Assembly: GCA_029550345.1 (NCBI GenBank)
Contig: JAKPHK010000056.1
Coordinates: 1 to 37,797 of the forward strand
Reading direction: 5' to 3'
Source: Pseudomonadota bacterium
GTDB taxonomy: Bacteria > Pseudomonadota > Alphaproteobacteria > Sphingomonadales > Sphingomonadaceae
DNA length: 37,797 nt
The position numbers and the translations under genes were made by a program. Positions 28,650-37,797 of this stretch are shown here, piece after piece. Every line of letters starts with the position of its first letter. Position 1 is the first letter of the stretch. The notes under the pieces are model-generated. The model was not told the origin of the DNA. It searched no databases and saw nothing but the letters and a program-made list of their open reading frames with translations.

Positions 28650-31390
28650 CCGGCGCACGTATCGCCGATCAGCGCCAGATCATTGATCGACGGGCACTGG
28701 CCGGGGCGATCGCCGACGTGGTGGCGGAACACGGCGCGGCCAAGGCCCGGTTGCAGGTCGTGGAGTTGCTGCGCGCAGCGTTGAAGGACGGCCGCGATGA
28801 GATTGCCCGGCGCCTGCTGGAAAAACCCTCAGCCGGGCACCTGTGCGCAGAGGGTCAGGCCTTTCTGATCGATCAGCTGATCCGGGTGATCCACGATCAC
28901 GTGGTCGGCGATGTCTATCCATCGGCCAATCGCTCGGCCGGGGAGCGGCTGACGATCATGGCGGTAGGCGGCTATGGCCGGGGCGAGATGGCGCCGCATT
29001 CCGACGTCGATATCGCATTCGTCACTCCGATCAAGCAGACCCCGTGGTGCGAACAGGTGATCGAGGCGACGCTCTATTTCCTGTGGGATCTGGGGCTGAA
29101 GGTCGGTCAGTCGAGCCGTTCGCTGGACGAGATGGTGCGGATGGGCCGCAGTGACCTGACGATCCGCACCGCGATGCTCGAAGGGCGCTATGTCTGGGGC
29201 GATCAGGCCTTGTTTGATGAGGCGCAGCGCCGGTTCTGGGCCGAGGTCGTGGCCGGGACCGAGCGGCAGTTCGTCACTGAAAAGCTGGCCGAGCGCAACG
29301 AACGTCACAAGCGCCTTGGCGATAGCCGCTATGTGGTCGAACCCAATGTGAAAGAGGGCAAGGGCGGCCTCAGGGACCTGCACACGCTCTACTGGATCGG
29401 TAAGTATATCCATCACGTTCGCGATGCTTCTGAACTGGTTCGGGTCGGGTTGCTGAGCGGGCAGGAATACCGGGCATTTCGCCGGGCCGAGGACTTCTTC
29501 TGGGCGGTGCGGTGCCATCTTCACACCATCACCGGCCGGGCGGAAGACCGGCTGACCTTCGATCTCCAGCGCGAGGTCGCGGCGCGAATGCAGTTCGCCG
29601 ATCGCCCGGGCAAGAGCGCGGTCGAACGCTTCATGCAGTATTTCTTCCTGCAGGCGAAGCGGGTCGGGCACCTGACCGGGCTGTTTCTGGCCCAGCTTGA
29701 CGATCAGTTCGCGAAGAAGCAGCCCCGAGGGCTGCTCGCCGGATTCCGCGCCCGGCGCAGGCTGATAAAAGGCTATCCGGTGTTTGGCGGGCGGATCAAC
29801 GTGCCCTCCGATGCCTGGTTTGCAGAGGATCCGGCCCGGCTGATCGAGATTTTCGTGCTGGCCGATGCCAACGGTCTGGAACTGCACCCGGATGCGATGC
29901 GGCTGGCGGTGCGGGATGCCCGGCTGGTCGATACCGTCCGCACCGATCCACGCGCCAATGCCCTGTTCCTTGATCTTCTGTCGAGCCGCAACGATCCTGA
30001 AGTGGCGTTGCGCTGGTTCAACGAGGCGGGGGTTTTCGGGCGATTCATTCCCGACTTTGGCCGGGTCAACGCGCAGATGCAGTTCGATATGTACCACCAT
30101 TACACGGTGGATGAGCACACGATCCGCGCGGTCGGCCTCATGGCCCGGATCGAGCGCGGCGAACTGAAGGCAGATCACCCTCTGGCCAGCGCGATCATCC
30201 ACAAGGTGGTCAATCGCACCGTGCTCTACGTCTCGATCCTGCTCCACGATATCGCCAAGGGGCGGCGCGGCGATCATTCGGTGCTCGGCGCGGAAGTTGC
30301 GCTGAAGCTCTGCCCGCGGCTGGGCCTGAACGAGACGGAAACCCAGCTGGTATCATGGCTGGTGCGCCATCACCTGATGATGAGCGCGACCGCATTCAAG
30401 CGCGATCTGGCCGACTGGAAGACGATCACCGATTTCGTTGCTCAGGTGCAGTCGATAGAGCGGCTGCGGCTGCTCTCGATGCTGACAATCGTCGATATCC
30501 GCGCGGTTGGGCCAGGGGTTTGGAACGGCTGGAAGCGCCAGCTGATTGCCGAACTGTATGAGGCTGCGGAAGAGCGGCTTCGGCTGGGACATGTCCAGCA
30601 CGGGCGCGAACAGCGGATCGCGGCCAAGCAGCAGGCCGCGACCGAACGGCTGGGCGAACAGGGCAAGCTGGTCGGCAAATATGCCCGGCAACTGAATGAT
30701 TCCTATTGGATCGCAGAACCGGACGATGTGATCGCCAGCAATCTGGTCCAGCTTGACCGGGCCAAGGGCAAGGCGCTCGACGTGCAGACCGAATACTACG
30801 CAGCGCGCGGGGCCACACTTGTGACGGTGATCGCGGCCGATCATCCCGGGCTGTTCTATCGCATCGCAGGCGGCATTCACCTGGCCGGGGGCAACATCAT
30901 CGATGCCCGGATCCACACCGCGCGCAACGGCATGGCGGTGGACAATTTCCTGGTTCAGGATCCGCTGGGCCGCCCGTTTTCGGAGGAGGGTCAGCTCGCC
31001 CGGATCGAAAGCACCATTGCCGAGGCACTGGCCAACCGGATCAAGCTGGTGCCACAGCTCAATGCCCGCCCGCTGGCCCGCCCGCGCGCCAATGCCTTCG
31101 ATGTTCGACCGCGGGTTGAATTCGATAACGCCGCGTCCAATCGCTTCACCGTGATAGAGGTCAACGCGCGCGATCGTCCGGCCTTGCTCAACCGGCTGGC
31201 GCGGGCGCTGTTCGAAGCCAAGCTGATGGTCCATTCTGCCCACATCGCCACTTACGGCGAACGCGCGGTCGATACCTTCTATGTCACCGACCTGCTGGGT
31301 GAGAAGGTCGACTCGGTTCAGCGGCTGCGATCCGTCGAAAAGAAACTGCTCGAAGCTGCGGACGAGGAGACGATCGAGGTGGCGGCTTAA
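28646..31390 (+). CDS. glnD: Bifunctional uridylyltransferase / uridylyl-removing enzyme
   Basis: GlnD senses glutamine and adds or removes UMP on PII proteins, setting nitrogen assimilation. The 914-residue protein has the nucleotidyltransferase motif GGYGRGEM (108-115) with DVD at 120-122, the GlnD-specific KEGKGGLRDLH, an HD hydrolase domain (LLHDIAKGRRGDHS, ~531-544) and two C-terminal ACT domains (~725-800 and ~834-914; ADHPGLFYRIAGG and RDRPALLNRL). All parts are intact and the length is normal. The GTG at 28646 overlaps the acyl-CoA synthetase stop by four bases, so translation is likely coupled. It ends six bases from the convergent AhpD-like gene. Confidence 0.96.
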   Translation: MTGARIADQRQIIDRRALAGAIADVVAEHGAAKARLQVVELLRAALKDGRDEIARRLLEKPSAGHLCAEGQAFLIDQLIRVIHDHVVGDVYPSANRSAGERLTIMAVGGYGRGEMAPHSDVDIAFVTPIKQTPWCEQVIEATLYFLWDLGLKVGQSSRSLDEMVRMGRSDLTIRTAMLEGRYVWGDQALFDEAQRRFWAEVVAGTERQFVTEKLAERNERHKRLGDSRYVVEPNVKEGKGGLRDLHTLYWIGKYIHHVRDASELVRVGLLSGQEYRAFRRAEDFFWAVRCHLHTITGRAEDRLTFDLQREVAARMQFADRPGKSAVERFMQYFFLQAKRVGHLTGLFLAQLDDQFAKKQPRGLLAGFRARRRLIKGYPVFGGRINVPSDAWFAEDPARLIEIFVLADANGLELHPDAMRLAVRDARLVDTVRTDPRANALFLDLLSSRNDPEVALRWFNEAGVFGRFIPDFGRVNAQMQFDMYHHYTVDEHTIRAVGLMARIERGELKADHPLASAIIHKVVNRTVLYVSILLHDIAKGRRGDHSVLGAEVALKLCPRLGLNETETQLVSWLVRHHLMMSATAFKRDLADWKTITDFVAQVQSIERLRLLSMLTIVDIRAVGPGVWNGWKRQLIAELYEAAEERLRLGHVQHGREQRIAAKQQAATERLGEQGKLVGKYARQLNDSYWIAEPDDVIASNLVQLDRAKGKALDVQTEYYAARGATLVTVIAADHPGLFYRIAGGIHLAGGNIIDARIHTARNGMAVDNFLVQDPLGRPFSEEGQLARIESTIAEALANRIKLVPQLNARPLARPRANAFDVRPRVEFDNAASNRFTVIEVNARDRPALLNRLARALFEAKLMVHSAHIATYGERAVDTFYVTDLLGEKVDSVQRLRSVEKKLLEAADEETIEVAA

Positions 31391-31396
31391 GAACGT

Positions 31397-31750
31397 TTAG
31401 CCAGCGGCTTTCTCCGTGAACTGGTCATAAGCCTCAACCGCCTGGGCGGCATACATCAGGCTGGGGCCAGCCCCCATATAGATCGCCAGGCCCATGGTCT
31501 CCATGATCTCTTCGCGCGTGGCGCCATGCTGCACAGCGGCCTTGGAATGGAAGGCGATGCAGCCATCGCAGCGGATCGCGACCGAGATCGCCAGAGCCAG
31601 CAGTTCCTTGGTCTTGGTATCAAGCGCGCCTCCGGCGGTGGCAGCGGCGGCCATGGCGGAGAAGTTCTTCATTACCTCCGGGCTGCCAAGGCGGACTTCC
31701 TTGATCGCGGCCGAAAGTTCTCCCGCCATGGCGGGCCAGTCCTTGTGCAT
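31397..31750 (-). CDS. AhpD-like carboxymuconolactone decarboxylase family protein
   Basis: This 117-residue protein belongs to the CMD/AhpD family. It has the CxxC redox pair Cys61-Cys64 and His68 in CDGCIAFHSKAAVQHGAT, typical of AhpD-type peroxidase partners rather than true decarboxylases. The start at 31750 has GGAG seven bases upstream and lies four bases after the stop of the small membrane protein gene. The two form an operon that diverges from trxC, with an FNR/FixK box between. A redox role under low oxygen fits the context but is inferred. Confidence 0.9.
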   Translation of the reverse strand: MHKDWPAMAGELSAAIKEVRLGSPEVMKNFSAMAAAATAGGALDTKTKELLALAISVAIRCDGCIAFHSKAAVQHGATREEIMETMGLAIYMGAGPSLMYAAQAVEAYDQFTEKAAG

Positions 31751-31754
31751 GGGC

Positions 31755-31952
31755 TTACTCCGATCCACGGGTCAGGTGCTGGATCTTTTGCGAAACGAAG
31801 TATGAAATCGGAAAGGCCGCAACAAACCCGATCGCCGCCGCTATCACGATTGGCTTCCAGCCCGGCATATTCGCCGCCAGCACCGCAGTCACGCCGATAC
31901 CCATCAGCGTGGTCGAAATCATCGCGTGCAGAATCCACATCAACCTGTTCAT
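31755..31952 (-). CDS. Small two-helix membrane protein
   Basis: This 65-residue protein has two hydrophobic segments (ILHAMISTTLMGIGVTAVLA and PIVIAAAIGFVAAFPISYFV) and a basic end (QKIQHLTR). Similar short proteins in alphaproteobacteria are often labelled CTP synthetase in databases, which is a known mis-annotation; there is no synthetase domain here. The start at 31952 is chosen over an ATG at 31958 because AAGGGG lies seven bases before 31952 but only about one base before 31958. It is the first gene of the AhpD operon. Function unknown. Confidence 0.75.
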   Translation of the reverse strand: MNRLMWILHAMISTTLMGIGVTAVLAANMPGWKPIVIAAAIGFVAAFPISYFVSQKIQHLTRGSE

Positions 31953-32012
31953 GGCCATGCCCCTTGCAAAGAGTTATATGAGCTTTCTCTAATTTTTATG
32001 GTGCGGCAATCC

Positions 32013-32026
32013 TTGATCCCGATCAA
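32013..32026. promoter_or_regulatory. FNR/FixK-type box between the AhpD operon and trxC
   Basis: TTGATCCCGATCAA matches the FNR/FixK consensus TTGAT-N4-ATCAA exactly. It lies 60 bases upstream of the small membrane protein start (31952) on one side and 45 bases upstream of the trxC start on the other. Which direction it serves cannot be settled from sequence. Confidence 0.75.
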
Positions 32027-32071
32027 GCGGGCACCAGATAGGGAACCGAAAGATTCAAAGGAGTGCCGACC

Positions 32072-32515
32072 ATGACCGTCCAGACCGATCCGGCGATGAT
32101 TCCTTGCCCCACCTGCGGTGCGCTGAATCGCGTTCCACTGACCCGGTTGGGCGCCGGACCGAGCTGCGGCAAGTGCAAGGCGCCGCTGTTCGCCGGGCGT
32201 CCGCTCGATGTCGGGGCGGAGGCGTTCGACCGCCATGTCCTGAAAGGCAGCCTGCCCGTACTGGTCGATTTCTGGGCGGAATGGTGCGGGCCGTGCAAGG
32301 CCATGGCCCCGGCCTTCGCCCAGGCCGCGCGTGAGCTCGAACCGCAAATGCGCCTGCTCAAGGTAGAAACCGACCGGGTGCCCGAGCTCTCGCGTCGCTA
32401 TGGCATCCAGTCGATCCCGACCATGATCCTGTTTTCCGGCGGCCGCGAAGTGGCGCGGCAGAGCGGGGCGATGCCGGCCCAGTCGATCGTCGGCTGGGCA
32501 AAGGGCAAGGTCTGA
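32072..32515 (+). CDS. trxC: Thioredoxin 2 (zinc-binding N-terminus)
   Basis: This 147-residue thioredoxin reduces protein disulfides in the cytoplasm. The N-terminal zinc ribbon has Cys12/Cys15 (CPTC) and Cys32/Cys35 (CGKC), the mark of TrxC-type proteins. The thioredoxin fold follows, with active site WCGPC (Cys72, Cys75) and the cis-Pro segment SIPTMILF. The ATG at 32072 has AAGGAG eight bases upstream; an upstream GTG at 32063 overlaps that site. It diverges from the AhpD operon across an FNR/FixK box, so oxygen-linked control is likely. Confidence 0.95.
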   Translation: MTVQTDPAMIPCPTCGALNRVPLTRLGAGPSCGKCKAPLFAGRPLDVGAEAFDRHVLKGSLPVLVDFWAEWCGPCKAMAPAFAQAARELEPQMRLLKVETDRVPELSRRYGIQSIPTMILFSGGREVARQSGAMPAQSIVGWAKGKV

Positions 32516-32519
32516 AAGT

Positions 32520-32542
32520 CCCCCCCCCGGAAGGGGAGGGGA
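32520..32542. other. C9 homopolymer with G-rich partner (hairpin) between trxC and asd
   Basis: Nine C bases (32520-32528) are followed by GGAA and GGGGAGGGG, so a short GC-only stem can form between the two convergent genes. No T tract follows, so termination is uncertain. The C run is prone to slippage or sequencing error. Confidence 0.45.
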
Positions 32543-32549
32543 AGCGTGC

Positions 32550-35148
<2,599 letters not shown>

Positions 35149-35196
35149 GCCCGGCGCTATAGCGTTTCCGCCGGATAGCGCCAGTCCGGGCAGTGG

Positions 35197-35652
35197 CTAC
35201 CGCGCAGCGTCGATTGCGGCGATGGCGCCGATCGTTGCGGCATAGAGCGGTTCATGGCGGTCTGTGCGGACGAAGCCGTCAAGCGCTGCGGAAAAGGCCG
35301 CGCGATCAGCCGCGCGGGCGGCGCGGGCCAGCAAGGCCACCGTCCATTCGTCCGGGGTCATCCGCGAACAGCAGGGCCGCGCGGTGGTATAGCGTTCCGG
35401 CCAGGCGCGGGAAAGGCGCTCGGTCAGATCAAGCACTGCCCGTGCCGCCGTGATGCTGCCAAGGCGGCAGGCCAGCGCAGGCAGCGGATCCTGCCCGCTC
35501 GCTTCACCCAGGGCGCAAAGGCGGATGCTCATCACCAGGTGGATTGCGGCCAGCGGCTGTTGGCGCAGGTCTGGCAGGACGGCCGCAAGATTGGCACCGC
35601 TAATGCGGCTTTGGTGCGCGGTCTGCGGAGTGCCGCAGGGGTGGTTGGTCAT
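35197..35652 (-). CDS. Hypothetical protein, DUF6628-like
   Basis: This 151-residue, Ala-rich helical protein has a Cys-Cys pair at 94-95 in the segment ARPCCSRMTPDEW, which recalls the DUF6628 family of sphingomonads; this assignment is from memory and only moderately sure. Other Cys residues (6, 46, 62) could add metal ligands. There is no signal peptide or membrane segment. CGGAGA lies seven bases before the ATG. A promoter (TTGACA at 35707-35702, TAGGCT at 35685-35680, 16 bases apart) and a Fur-like palindrome (35711-35731) lie upstream, so iron or metal control is possible. Function unknown. Confidence 0.7.
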   Translation of the reverse strand: MTNHPCGTPQTAHQSRISGANLAAVLPDLRQQPLAAIHLVMSIRLCALGEASGQDPLPALACRLGSITAARAVLDLTERLSRAWPERYTTARPCCSRMTPDEWTVALLARAARAADRAAFSAALDGFVRTDRHEPLYAATIGAIAAIDAAR

Positions 35653-35679
35653 CGCAATTCTCCGTTCGGGGGCGCGAGG

Positions 35680-35707
35680 AGCCTAGTCGCAGCAGGCTCT
35701 GTGTCAA
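35680..35707 (-). promoter_or_regulatory. Promoter of the DUF6628-like gene
   Basis: On the minus strand TTGACA (35707-35702), a perfect -35 consensus, precedes TAGGCT (35685-35680) by 16 bases. The -10 is weak, so activation or another start is possible. Confidence 0.45.
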
Positions 35708-35710
35708 TGC

Positions 35711-35731
35711 TATTGCGACGCAATCGCAATA
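35711..35731. promoter_or_regulatory. Fur-like palindromic operator
   Basis: TATTGCGA (35711-35718) and TCGCAATA (35724-35731) are exact inverted repeats around five bases; the inner ATTGCG-A-CGCAAT is also a palindrome. The TTGCGA/TCGCAA arms resemble alphaproteobacterial Fur-family sites. It sits just upstream of the -35 of the DUF6628-like gene. Confidence 0.55.
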
Positions 35732-35792
35732 AAGATTTGAAGGCGAGCGACCTGAATGGCTTCGATCAGCGCGGATCTACGCCGAGAGCGGC

Positions 35793-36539
35793 CTATTCGA
35801 TCAGGCTGGCGCCCTTGCGCGCAGCAGCGCTGGCGGCGGCGATATAGCCCGCACCGGCCATGCAGCAGGCCAGCAGCCCCACCACCACCGCGTCAAGCGC
35901 AAGCACCACCCAGTCAAGCAAGGCCGGGGTCAGTGTCACTGCAAGGTACCCCAGTGCATAGTGCAGGGCCATCAGCGGCAGGATGCAGGCCAGCATATAG
36001 CCGACCGTGCGCCAGAACGATCCGGTCATGATCGCAAAGGACCGCCTGGGCCCGATCGCGCGGTTGCCCAGTGTCCAGCCGACGAACCATGCCGTGAAGT
36101 AGATACCGATGACCATCCAGGCTGCGCTCAGGACCGGCCCGGCCAATTTTTCCGACTGTCCGGCGAGGCCGATCACGCTGCCCAGCGGGGGTCCGAACAT
36201 CTCCCAGGCCAGAATTGCGACATTCATCACGAACAGCACCAGCCACAGCGCGAACGCGGGGGCTTCGGGCCGCGCGGCACGCCTGCCATCGCCAAAGGCC
36301 ATGAGGCGCACGAACCAGTAGCCGGGCAGGAGCAGAGCGACGGCCTTGGCAAAGCCGAACAGCATCCGCATGGGATCGTCGGCGACCTGCTTGGCCATGG
36401 CCAGACTGTCATACATCCCGATGCGCATCTCAACCACGTGCTGCGCGAATTCGACCACAACCGGGATCGCGAACAGCAGCGGCATGACCAGCATCGCCCG
36501 CCAGGCAGCGGCGTAAACCGCCTTGATATCGTTCAGCAT
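35793..36539 (-). CDS. Hypothetical polytopic membrane protein
   Basis: This 248-residue protein has about six hydrophobic helices, among them AMLVMPLLFAIPVVVEF, LWLVLFVMNVAILAWEMF, AAWMVIGIYFTAWFVGW and the C-terminal LDWVVLALDAVVVGLLACC. I do not recognise a catalytic motif or a named family. The ATG at 36539 is chosen, with GGAAGAG upstream; the frame is open to 36593. It lies 54 bases downstream of nadE on the same strand and may be cotranscribed. Inner-membrane location is likely; function unknown. Confidence 0.75.
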   Translation of the reverse strand: MLNDIKAVYAAAWRAMLVMPLLFAIPVVVEFAQHVVEMRIGMYDSLAMAKQVADDPMRMLFGFAKAVALLLPGYWFVRLMAFGDGRRAARPEAPAFALWLVLFVMNVAILAWEMFGPPLGSVIGLAGQSEKLAGPVLSAAWMVIGIYFTAWFVGWTLGNRAIGPRRSFAIMTGSFWRTVGYMLACILPLMALHYALGYLAVTLTPALLDWVVLALDAVVVGLLACCMAGAGYIAAASAAARKGASLIE

Positions 36540-36593
36540 TCCGATCTCTTCCGCACCTGTTGTTGAAAAAGAGATAGTACCGGCCGATTGCAA

Positions 36594-37797
36594 TCAGGCG
36601 CTGCGAAACGCGTTGGTGATCGGATAGCGCCTGTCGCGCCCGAAGTTGCGGGTGCCCAGCTTGACCCCCGGCGGGGCCTGGCGCCGCTTGTACTCTGCGA
36701 TGTAGAGCAGCCGCTCGATCCGGATCACCGTATCGCGGTCGAACCCTTCGGCTACCAGCTGCTCGACGCTCTTTTCGTGTTCGACCAGGCCGAGCAGGAT
36801 TCCGTCGAGCACCGGATAGGGCGGGAGCGAATCCTCGTCCTTCTGGTCGGGGCGCAGTTCGGCCGACGGGGGGCGGGTGATGATCGCATCGGGCATCACC
36901 GGGCCATCGGGGCCAAGGCCGATCTTGGGCTTGTGCGAATTGCGCCACTTGCTGATCGCGAAAACGGTCATCTTGTAGGCGTCTTTCAACGGATTGTAGC
37001 CGCCCGCCATATCGCCATAGATCGTGGCATAGCCGACGCTCATCTCGCTCTTGTTGCCGGTGGTCAGCAGCATCGGGCCGAACTTGTTGCTGAGCGCCAT
37101 CAGCGTGACACCGCGAATCCGCGACTGCACGTTTTCTTCGGTGATATCGACCTGGGCGTCGGCGAAAGTGCCCTCCAGCATGGTGTCAAACGCCTCAACC
37201 GCCGGGCTGATCGGGATCGTATCGTATCGGCAGCCGATCATCCGCGCGCATTCGGTGGCAAGATCAAGGCTGAGCTGGCTGGTAAAACGGCTGGGCAGCA
37301 TGACCGACCAGACCCGATCCGGCCCCAGCGCATCGGCGGCGATGGCCGCGCAGATCGCGCTGTCGATCCCGCCCGAGAGGCCCAGCACGACGCCGGGGAA
37401 GCCATTGCGGTTCACATAGTCGCGCAGCGCGAGCGTCATCGCGCAGTAGATATCCTCGGGATGGTCGGCCAGCGTCTCCACCTCGCCCCGGTCGCAGCGC
37501 CAGCCCTGCGCCGTGCGGGTCCAGTGGGTGGTGACTTCCTGTTCCTCCCAGTCCTTCATCTGCACGGCGAGGGCGCCGTCGCCGTTGATGACGAAGCTGG
37601 CCCCGTCGAACACCAGCTCGTCCTGCCCGCCGACGCGGTTGAGATAGGCCAGCGGGAGCCGGGTATCGACCGCGCGCAGCTTGGCCACGCCGTCGATCCG
37701 CAGGGTATCCTTGTCGATCTCGTAGGGGCTGCGGTTGGGCACGATCAGCAGCTCGGCGCCGAAATCGGCAAGGTGGCGGCAGACGTCGGGTTGCCAG
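36594..37797 (-). CDS. nadE: Glutamine-dependent NAD+ synthetase, N-terminus outside window
   Basis: NadE amidates nicotinate adenine dinucleotide to NAD+ with ATP, using glutamine through a nitrilase-type domain. The window holds about 400 of the usual ~550 residues; the frame runs off the right edge (the segment before VPNRSPYE reads through WQPDVCRHLADFGAELL). The catalytic nitrilase Cys, normally just before this point, is outside. The synthetase domain is complete, with the ATP-pyrophosphatase loop LSGGIDSAICAA, LLTTGNKSEMSVGYATIYGD, and the C-terminal RRQAPPGVKL and YPITNAFR found in the family. The stop at 36594 lies 54 bases before the membrane protein gene. Confidence 0.95.
   Translation of the reverse strand, partial: WQPDVCRHLADFGAELLIVPNRSPYEIDKDTLRIDGVAKLRAVDTRLPLAYLNRVGGQDELVFDGASFVINGDGALAVQMKDWEEQEVTTHWTRTAQGWRCDRGEVETLADHPEDIYCAMTLALRDYVNRNGFPGVVLGLSGGIDSAICAAIAADALGPDRVWSVMLPSRFTSQLSLDLATECARMIGCRYDTIPISPAVEAFDTMLEGTFADAQVDITEENVQSRIRGVTLMALSNKFGPMLLTTGNKSEMSVGYATIYGDMAGGYNPLKDAYKMTVFAISKWRNSHKPKIGLGPDGPVMPDAIITRPPSAELRPDQKDEDSLPPYPVLDGILLGLVEHEKSVEQLVAEGFDRDTVIRIERLLYIAEYKRRQAPPGVKLGTRNFGRDRRYPITNAFRSA

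Noticed and set aside
28829..30277. A 482-residue minus-strand open frame inside glnD
   Set aside because: A long antisense frame typical of GC-rich genes; the + strand has all GlnD motifs.

Overview
The window is GC-rich chromosomal DNA that looks like a member of the Sphingomonadales (Alphaproteobacteria; Novosphingobium/Erythrobacter-like). I infer this from codon use, from gene families frequent in that order (DUF2189, DUF1295, small two-helix membrane protein, DUF6628-like protein, two AMP-ligases, lipobox 5'-nucleotidase), and from the alphaproteobacterial style of GyrB, GuaA, GlnD and GltX. No database search was possible.

Region 1 (1-9143, + strand) is a tight three-gene cell-envelope cluster. 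It contains the 3' end of a repeat-rich surface protein, then a second repeat protein with a signal peptide, SdrD-like B domains, a DUF11 domain and a degenerate OmpA-like C-terminus, then a 1430-residue outer-membrane beta-barrel protein. The first two carry nine copies of an Ig-like module of about 100 residues, each with a Cys-x7-Cys motif, arranged as alternating unit types. The likely role is a secreted or surface fibre plus its outer-membrane partner; the function is not known.

Region 2 (9144-11762) is an accessory junction. A gene-poor stretch of about 820 bp holds hairpins and a tandem repeat. It is followed by a small AlpA-type regulator and a P4-type tyrosine integrase that converge and overlap. 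The integrase lies next to the 3' end of guaA, a known integration site for genomic islands. The intergenic region between integrase and guaA holds four copies of an 8-bp motif, which suits recombinase or excisionase binding.

Region 3 (11763-37797) is mostly core metabolism: guaA, a DUF2189 membrane protein, an acyl-CoA ligase, a 27-residue peptide gene with palindromic operators and a bidirectional terminator, an M20 peptidase, gyrB, a thioesterase, a TetR regulator, a 5'-nucleotidase lipoprotein, a four-gene minus-strand run (lgt, midA-type methyltransferase, acyltransferase, DUF1295), a second acyl-CoA synthetase coupled to glnD, an AhpD-like protein with a small membrane protein, trxC, asd, gltX, a DUF6628-like protein, a membrane protein and the 3' part of nadE.

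The most interesting regulatory signals are: (i) a 25-codon leader peptide rich in Thr/Ile codons upstream of asd, with mutually exclusive RNA pairings, suggesting thrL-like attenuation; (ii) an exact FNR/FixK box between trxC and the divergent AhpD operon; (iii) a Fur-like palindrome upstream of the DUF6628-like gene; (iv) the operator-rich promoter of the 27-residue peptide; and (v) the repeated motif next to the integrase.
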